From Mycobacteriales bacterium (lineage in GTDB: Bacteria > Actinomycetota > Actinomycetes > JAFAQI01): a stretch of DNA of 64,000 nucleotides. The position numbers were made by a program, and so were the translations under genes. The notes under the pieces are model-generated. The model was given only the letters and a program-made list of their open reading frames with translations. It was not told where the DNA came from and did not search any database. The DNA lies in NCBI GenBank assembly GCA_035504215.1, contig DATJSI010000002.1, positions 1-64,000 on the forward strand, read 5' to 3'. Of the stretch, positions 59,773-64,000 are shown one piece after another (the first letter of the stretch is position 1; every line of letters starts with the position of its first letter).

Positions 59773-60236
59773 TGCATCCGCTTGCAGAGATTCTTGTGGT
59801 AGGCGGTCCAGATGTGCCAATGACCGAACGGACCGCCCGGCTTTGACGGCTCTTTGAACCACAGGTGCCGATACGCCCGCTTACCGGAGGACTTGCACGT
59901 ACCGAGGTCGGTCGCGCGCAACCGGATGGTGACCTGCTTGTGGTAGTACCCACCGGCCGGCTTAACGACCGAGTTCTTGCCCCGGCCGTGCGCCGTCTTG
60001 CCGCCCCAGCTCGTCCAGTGGATATGCGTGATGTCCCCGGACGGATCGCCACCGTTGAACAGGGTCTTGGGACGCGCGGTCCCCCAGCCCTTGCTGTCCG
60101 GCCCGAACGAGTGGTGGACGCCGAGCACCGGCGTCTGTGCGGTGGTCGAACCGGCGGCGAGCGCGGTGGCCGGCGCGATAACGAGGGTCGCGCACGCACC
60201 TGCGGCAGCGACTCGGAGCAAAAGCCGGGAGCGCAT
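59769..60236 (-). CDS. Small secreted protein of unknown function
   Basis: 155 residues. An N-terminal Arg pair and hydrophobic core ending APATALAAG form a signal peptide. The mature part has HSFGPDSKGWGT, a His/Trp-rich ITHIHWTSWGGKTAHGRGK and HLWFKEPSKP, with two Cys likely in a disulfide. It resembles other short actinomycete exported proteins but I cannot name a family. The second ATG (60236) is used because GGGAGG lies 6 nt before it. Confidence 0.72.
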   Translation of the reverse strand: MRSRLLLRVAAAGACATLVIAPATALAAGSTTAQTPVLGVHHSFGPDSKGWGTARPKTLFNGGDPSGDITHIHWTSWGGKTAHGRGKNSVVKPAGGYYHKQVTIRLRATDLGTCKSSGKRAYRHLWFKEPSKPGGPFGHWHIWTAYHKNLCKRMH

Positions 60237-60350
60237 CGGCATCCTCCCTGTCGGTCGGTCGAAAGACGGGTCCCACCTTATGGCGGCCGGCGGGAGCTGC
60301 CACCGGAGGCCACCGAAGCGCGCGTGAGGTGCAGCGCTGGCTACGGCAGC

Positions 60351-61586
60351 CTAGTGGCGCCCCGGCCAGTCATCCGTGGGAGCCAACGTCGGATAGTCGA
60401 GCGCCGCGACGCTGTCCGGATACTTGATGCCGCTTCCGGTACTGATCACGAGAACTGTTTCGTCCTCCCGGATCCAGCCCGACTCCCGAAGGCGAGCGAC
60501 CGCTGCGAGAGCGACGCCGGTTTCTGGGCAGACGAACAATCCCTGCCCGCGCGCGCACTGCAGCTGCGCGCGCGCCGCCGCGTCGTCGTCGACGGCGACC
60601 GCGGTGCCGCCGGTCTCCCGGATGGCCTGCAGGACCAGCCGGTCGCCCAGCGGTTTCGGCACATTGATGCCGAACGCCGTCGTGTGCGCCCCGACCCAGG
60701 CCTCGCAATGGTCGTCGCCCGCTTCGAACGCGCGGACAACCGGCGCGCACCCGGTCGCCTGCGCGGCCACCATCCGTGGAAGCGCACCACGGATCAGCCC
60801 GAGCTCACCGAGCTCGCCCAGCGCCTTGTGGATGCCGATCAGCCCGACGCCGCCACCGGTCGGGTAGACGACGACGTCCGGCAGCCGCCAACCCAGCTGC
60901 TCGGCGAACTCCAGCCCGATCGTCTTCTTGCCCTCGATGCGGTACGGCTCCTTCAGCGTGGAGGCGTCGTACACATCGGGGTCTGCCGCAATCGCTCGAC
61001 CGACGATCGCACCCGCGTCGCTGATCAGCCCCTCGACCAGGGCGACGGCGGCTCCCGCCGCCGCGCACTCGGTTCGCGTGATCAATGGTGCATCGACCGG
61101 CATGACCACGCCGAGCTCGAGCCGGTGCAGGGCGGCGTACGTCGCCCACGCGGCGCCCGCGTTTCCGTTGGTTGGCATCATCATCCGCCGCACGCCGAGC
61201 TCCGCGGCACGGGCGACGCCGATCGCTGCGCCACGCGCTTTGAAGGTCGCGGTCGGAAGCATGCCGTCGTCCTTGATGAGCAGACCTGGCACGCCGAGCT
61301 GGGGTCCCAGCCGTTCCGCAGCGTGCAATGGAGTCATGCCCTCGCCGAAGCCCAGCCGGTGGGCCGGGTCACGGACCGGCAACAGCTCCGCCCACCGCCA
61401 CAACGTGGCCGAGCGGCCGGCCAGTGCGTCGACGGTCAGGGTCGCGCGAGCGCGGTCGAGGTCATAGCGCGCCAGCAGCGGCGACGAGCACTGCGGACAG
61501 AGGTGCTGAACGACGTCCGGCTCGACCTGGGCGGCGCACCGCGAGCACTGCAGCAGCGCGAGGGTGGAAGCAGGGAACTGGGTCAC
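60351..61586 (-). CDS. thrC: Threonine synthase-like PLP enzyme
   Basis: 411-residue fold-type II PLP enzyme. An N-terminal zinc ribbon (Cys14, Cys17, Cys30, Cys33) is followed by the catalytic core; PLP-binding Lys116 is in PTATFKARGA, and the phosphate loop is PTGGGVGLIG. It would turn phosphohomoserine into threonine. The usual KDEGxNPTxSFKDRG is altered here to KDDGMLPTATFKARG, so it may be a related ligase or dehydratase rather than the housekeeping enzyme. GTG start with GGAG 5 nt upstream. Confidence 0.78.
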   Translation of the reverse strand: MTQFPASTLALLQCSRCAAQVEPDVVQHLCPQCSSPLLARYDLDRARATLTVDALAGRSATLWRWAELLPVRDPAHRLGFGEGMTPLHAAERLGPQLGVPGLLIKDDGMLPTATFKARGAAIGVARAAELGVRRMMMPTNGNAGAAWATYAALHRLELGVVMPVDAPLITRTECAAAGAAVALVEGLISDAGAIVGRAIAADPDVYDASTLKEPYRIEGKKTIGLEFAEQLGWRLPDVVVYPTGGGVGLIGIHKALGELGELGLIRGALPRMVAAQATGCAPVVRAFEAGDDHCEAWVGAHTTAFGINVPKPLGDRLVLQAIRETGGTAVAVDDDAAARAQLQCARGQGLFVCPETGVALAAVARLRESGWIREDETVLVISTGSGIKYPDSVAALDYPTLAPTDDWPGRH

Positions 61587-61685
61587 GGTGACTCCATCCC
61601 GCAGCGTAAGCGACGTGTCAGTGGACGAGCGCAGCGGGCGCTACGGGAGGCGGCAGCGCCAGCGCCACGTACGCTTGACGTCGTC

Positions 61686-62822
61686 ATGAGTGCCGCACTG
61701 CCGACCGTCGAGGCGGTCACCGCCGCCCTCGCGACGGTCAAGGACCCGGAGATCCACCGGCCGATCACCGAGCTGGGGATGGTCGACGACGTCGCGATCT
61801 CCGACGACGGCACGGTGGATGTCAAGGTGCTGCTCACCACGCCGGGCTGCCCACTGCGCGACCGGATCACCGCCGACGTCACCGCCGCAGTCGGTGCCCT
61901 CGACGGCGTCACCAGCGTCCGGGTCGCGCTCGACGTCATGACCGACGAGCAGAAGGCCGCCCTTCGCACCACGCTTCAAGGCGGCCGGCCGGCTCGGCAG
62001 ATTTCGTTCGAGCAGCCGGGATCGCTGACCCGGGTCTACGCCATCGCCAGCGGCAAGGGCGGTGTCGGCAAGTCCTCGACCACGGTCAACCTGGCGGTCG
62101 CCCTGGCGAACGCCGGTATGACGGTCGGTGTCGTCGACGCGGACATCTACGGCCACTCGATGCCCCGGATGCTCGGCGTGACCGTTCCCCCGTCCGTGGT
62201 CGACGGGATGATCGTGCCGTCAGAGGCGTACGGCGTGAAGGTCGTCTCTGCCGGCCTGTTCGTCGCGGACAACCGCGCGATCGCCTTCCGCGGACCGATG
62301 CTGCACAAAGCGCTGGAGCAGCTGCTGGCCGACGTCTACTGGGGTGACCTCGACGTCCTGCTGCTCGACCTGCCACCCGGCACCGGCGACATCGCGATCT
62401 CGACGGCTCAGCTGCTACCGAGCGCGGAGCTGATCGTGATCACCACTCCGCAGCTCGCCGCGCGCGAAGTTGCGGAGCGAGCGGGATCGATCGCCGAGCT
62501 CACCAAGCAACGGGTGGCCGGCGTCATCGAGAACATGGCCGGACTGCCGTGCCCGCACTGCGGCGAGCTCATCGACGTGTTCGGCGTCGGCGGCGGCGTC
62601 GCGGTTGCCGAAAGCCTGAGCCGCCGGCTCGGTGCCGACGTACCTCTTCTCGGCTCGATCCCCATCGACCCGCGGATGCGCGAGGGAGGCGACACGGGCC
62701 AGCCCATCGTGACCGCCGATCCGGCCGCGGATGCCTCGGTCGCGCTCAGCTCCATCGCCGACAAACTGCGGGCCCGCAGCCGCGGGCTGGCCGGCCGCTC
62801 GCTCTCGCTCACCCCGGTCTGA
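61686..62822 (+). CDS. mrp: Iron-sulfur cluster carrier Mrp/ApbC
   Basis: 378 residues. An N-terminal MIP18/DUF59 domain (about 5-85, TTPGCPLRDRI) precedes a deviant-Walker ATPase: SGKGGVGKSSTTVNLA, DADIYGHSMPRMLG, LLDLPPGTGDIAIS, and the CPHC pair that binds a [4Fe-4S] cluster. It delivers clusters to target enzymes in the cytoplasm. ATG at 61686; the much longer open frame upstream is antisense to two other genes. A TACGCT 10 nt upstream suggests a very short leader. Confidence 0.92.
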   Translation: MSAALPTVEAVTAALATVKDPEIHRPITELGMVDDVAISDDGTVDVKVLLTTPGCPLRDRITADVTAAVGALDGVTSVRVALDVMTDEQKAALRTTLQGGRPARQISFEQPGSLTRVYAIASGKGGVGKSSTTVNLAVALANAGMTVGVVDADIYGHSMPRMLGVTVPPSVVDGMIVPSEAYGVKVVSAGLFVADNRAIAFRGPMLHKALEQLLADVYWGDLDVLLLDLPPGTGDIAISTAQLLPSAELIVITTPQLAAREVAERAGSIAELTKQRVAGVIENMAGLPCPHCGELIDVFGVGGGVAVAESLSRRLGADVPLLGSIPIDPRMREGGDTGQPIVTADPAADASVALSSIADKLRARSRGLAGRSLSLTPV

Positions 62823-62937
62823 GTCGACCGCTCACCCACGGCTCCGAACCTGTGGACGGCCCGTTCGCCATGGCGGGTTGAGGGTGCTCTATGGCCCTTA
62901 GCTCGCCATGGTGGGGCAGGAGCGGCGGCAGGTACGG

Positions 62938-63267
62938 TCAGGTCGCGTCGGTGTCGTACGGCGGCGTCTCGTTGGCCGCGAGCGCGACCCTGGCTGGGCT
63001 TGCGGCCGCCGTCGCCGGCTCCTCGTCGTCTCCGAACAAAGCGTCCTCGACCAGCCGCCGTGGATGCAGTGATCGCAGGTCGAGGTCGGCCATCTCCGGG
63101 CCGAGCTCGGCCTTGAGGTCGTTCGCCGCACCACGCGCCATCTTGCGCAGCTCGCGGAGCATCCGGGTCGCGTCCTTGATCGCGTTGGGCAACCGGTCCG
63201 GCCCGAAGATGATCAGCCCGATCACGGCGAGAAGGAGGATCTCCTCCCAGCCAAGGTTGCCGATCAT
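62938..63267 (-). CDS. tatB: Sec-independent protein translocase TatB
   Basis: 109 residues. One N-terminal membrane helix with the Tat hinge (GWEEILLLAVIGLIIFGPDRLP), an amphipathic helix (ATRMLRELRKMARGAANDLK) and an acidic tail fit TatB, which with TatC binds twin-arginine signal peptides. tatC is not in the window. ATG with TACGCT exactly 6 nt upstream (leaderless). Follows htrA as in M. tuberculosis (Rv1223-Rv1224). Confidence 0.9.
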   Translation of the reverse strand: MIGNLGWEEILLLAVIGLIIFGPDRLPNAIKDATRMLRELRKMARGAANDLKAELGPEMADLDLRSLHPRRLVEDALFGDDEEPATAAASPARVALAANETPPYDTDAT

Positions 63268-63290
63268 TCACCCAGCGTACGTCGCAACCG

Positions 63291-64000
63291 TCACTCGCTC
63301 TTGGCCGATCCGAGGACGAGGCTGACCGTCCTTCGCTGCGAGCCGCGGTCGAAGGTCAGGCTCACCCGCTGGCCCGGCACGTGGGCGCGGATCGCGACGA
63401 TCAGCTCATCGGCCGTCGTCACGCGCTCGCCGTTGACCGCGATGATCACGTCGCCCGCCTGCATTCCGGCCTTCGCCGCGGGGCTGCCCGCACTGACCGC
63501 AGGGCCGCCGCCGGGCGGCGTACTGATCTTCGCGCCCGAGCCGGAGTAGCTCGGGTCGAGGTTGACGCCGATGATCGCGTGCGTCGAGTAGCCGCGCGTG
63601 ATGATCTGGCCGGCGATCCGCTTCGCCTCGTTGATCGGGATGGCGAAGCCGAGGCCGATGCTGCCGGACTGCTGGCCGGTGATCGAGTCGGAGGACAGGG
63701 AGGCGATCGCCGAGTTGATCCCGATGACCGCCCCGGCCGAGTCGACCAGCGGGCCACCGGAGTTGCCGGGGTTGATCGCCGCATCGGTCTGGATCGCGTC
63801 GATGACGTCCTCCGGCACGCCTTGCTCGCCGCCGGCCTCCACGGGCCGGTTCAAGGCGCTGATGATTCCGCTGGTGACCGTCCCGGCCAGGCCCAACGGC
63901 GAACCCACCGCGATCACCGGATCTCCGACGACGATGTTGTCGGAGTCGCCGAGCGTCGCCGGTCGGAGCGACGACGACTTGCCGATCTTGATCACCGCGA
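63291..64000 (-). CDS. htrA: HtrA/DegP-type serine protease, 5' partial at window end
   Basis: The visible 235 residues are the C-terminal part of a periplasmic/membrane trypsin-like protease: [20 protein letters not shown], the catalytic [11 protein letters not shown] with its Ser, then a PDZ domain from about residue 145 ([22 protein letters not shown]). The start, membrane anchor and His/Asp of the triad lie outside the window. HtrA degrades or refolds misfolded exported proteins. It stops 23 nt before the tatB start codon. Confidence 0.9.
   Translation of the reverse strand, partial: AVIKIGKSSSLRPATLGDSDNIVVGDPVIAVGSPLGLAGTVTSGIISALNRPVEAGGEQGVPEDVIDAIQTDAAINPGNSGGPLVDSAGAVIGINSAIASLSSDSITGQQSGSIGLGFAIPINEAKRIAGQIITRGYSTHAIIGVNLDPSYSGSGAKISTPPGGGPAVSAGSPAAKAGMQAGDVIIAVNGERVTTADELIVAIRAHVPGQRVSLTFDRGSQRRTVSLVLGSAKSE

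Noticed and set aside
59865-62822. 985-codon open frame on the plus strand
   Set aside because: Only the last 378 codons (mrp) are homologous. The rest is antisense to the secreted protein and threonine-synthase-like genes and has the Arg/Gln/His-rich composition typical of shadow frames in high-GC DNA.
1-64000. CRISPR arrays, tRNA/rRNA genes, insertion sequences, prophage or integrase genes
   Set aside because: None was found. No regularly spaced repeats, no cloverleaf-like CCA-ended segments noticed in the gaps, and no transposase or recombinase motif in any supported frame. Intergenic gaps are nearly all under 250 nt.

Overview
The window is about 70% G+C and densely coded. Many genes start with GTG, 1-4 nt start/stop overlaps (GTGA, ATGA, TGATG) are common, and many genes look leaderless. 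The gene families are actinobacterial: WhiB7, mycoredoxin, AdnAB, IdeR, DUF3107/TB9.4 and mycothiol-dependent isomerase-like proteins. Two stretches keep the Mycobacterium tuberculosis gene order as I remember it. The first is whiB7-uvrD2-mrx1-nudC-adnB-adnA-ATL-moeZ-tetR-TB9.4-ferritin-like-rhlE-parA (Rv3197A to Rv3213c). The second is MgtE/CBS-DUF1003-mrp-tatB-htrA (Rv1232c to Rv1223). The fatty-acid cluster, however, begins fabD-fabH-acpP-fabF as in Streptomyces. A high-GC actinomycete outside Mycobacterium proper is the best guess; I cannot name the genus.

Layout. 1-3.4 kb: the end of a glycosyltransferase/GtrA fusion, then a PhoP-PhoR-like two-component pair with a PhoP-box-like direct repeat upstream. 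3.4-11.1 kb: a PucR/FasR-type regulator and a type II fatty-acid synthase operon (fabD, fabH, acpP, fabF, accD, fabG, inhA), with a perfect palindrome on the promoter in front of fabD. 11-17.5 kb: a GNAT enzyme, a secreted protein, an epimerase, IdeR, a FolP2-like pair and PaaK. 17.5-26.7 kb: accessory genes (LysE exporter, DUF1801, SDR, methyltransferase, secreted GH15 glucoamylase, PQQ-propeller lipoprotein, DHFR-like protein) and a phosphodiesterase whose domain order looks circularly permuted.

26.7-41.5 kb: the whiB7 locus, with a long leader carrying a 62-codon upstream ORF and an intrinsic terminator. Then tesB, uvrD2, mycoredoxin, hydrolases, an MFS exporter, nudC and the adnA-adnB recombination helicase-nuclease pair. 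41.5-53.7 kb: cupin, alkyltransferase-like protein, epimerase, a frameshifted solute-binding-protein remnant, moeZ, membrane and TetR genes, DUF3107, ferritin-like protein, rhlE, a ParA-like ATPase, a hydrolase and a RecB-like nuclease. 53.7-64 kb: marC, NUDIX, an mscL with a zinc-ribbon tail, phzF, SDR, MgtE/CBS-DUF1003, a secreted protein, a threonine-synthase-like enzyme, mrp, tatB and the end of htrA.

Themes. The fab operon supplies a near-complete FAS-II cycle but has no dehydratase in the cluster. The whiB7-uvrD2-adnAB block combines antibiotic stress response with DNA-break processing. Many single genes show TANNNT, then 6-7 nt, then the start codon, the signature of leaderless transcription. 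No rRNA, tRNA, CRISPR array, integrase, transposase or prophage gene was seen.
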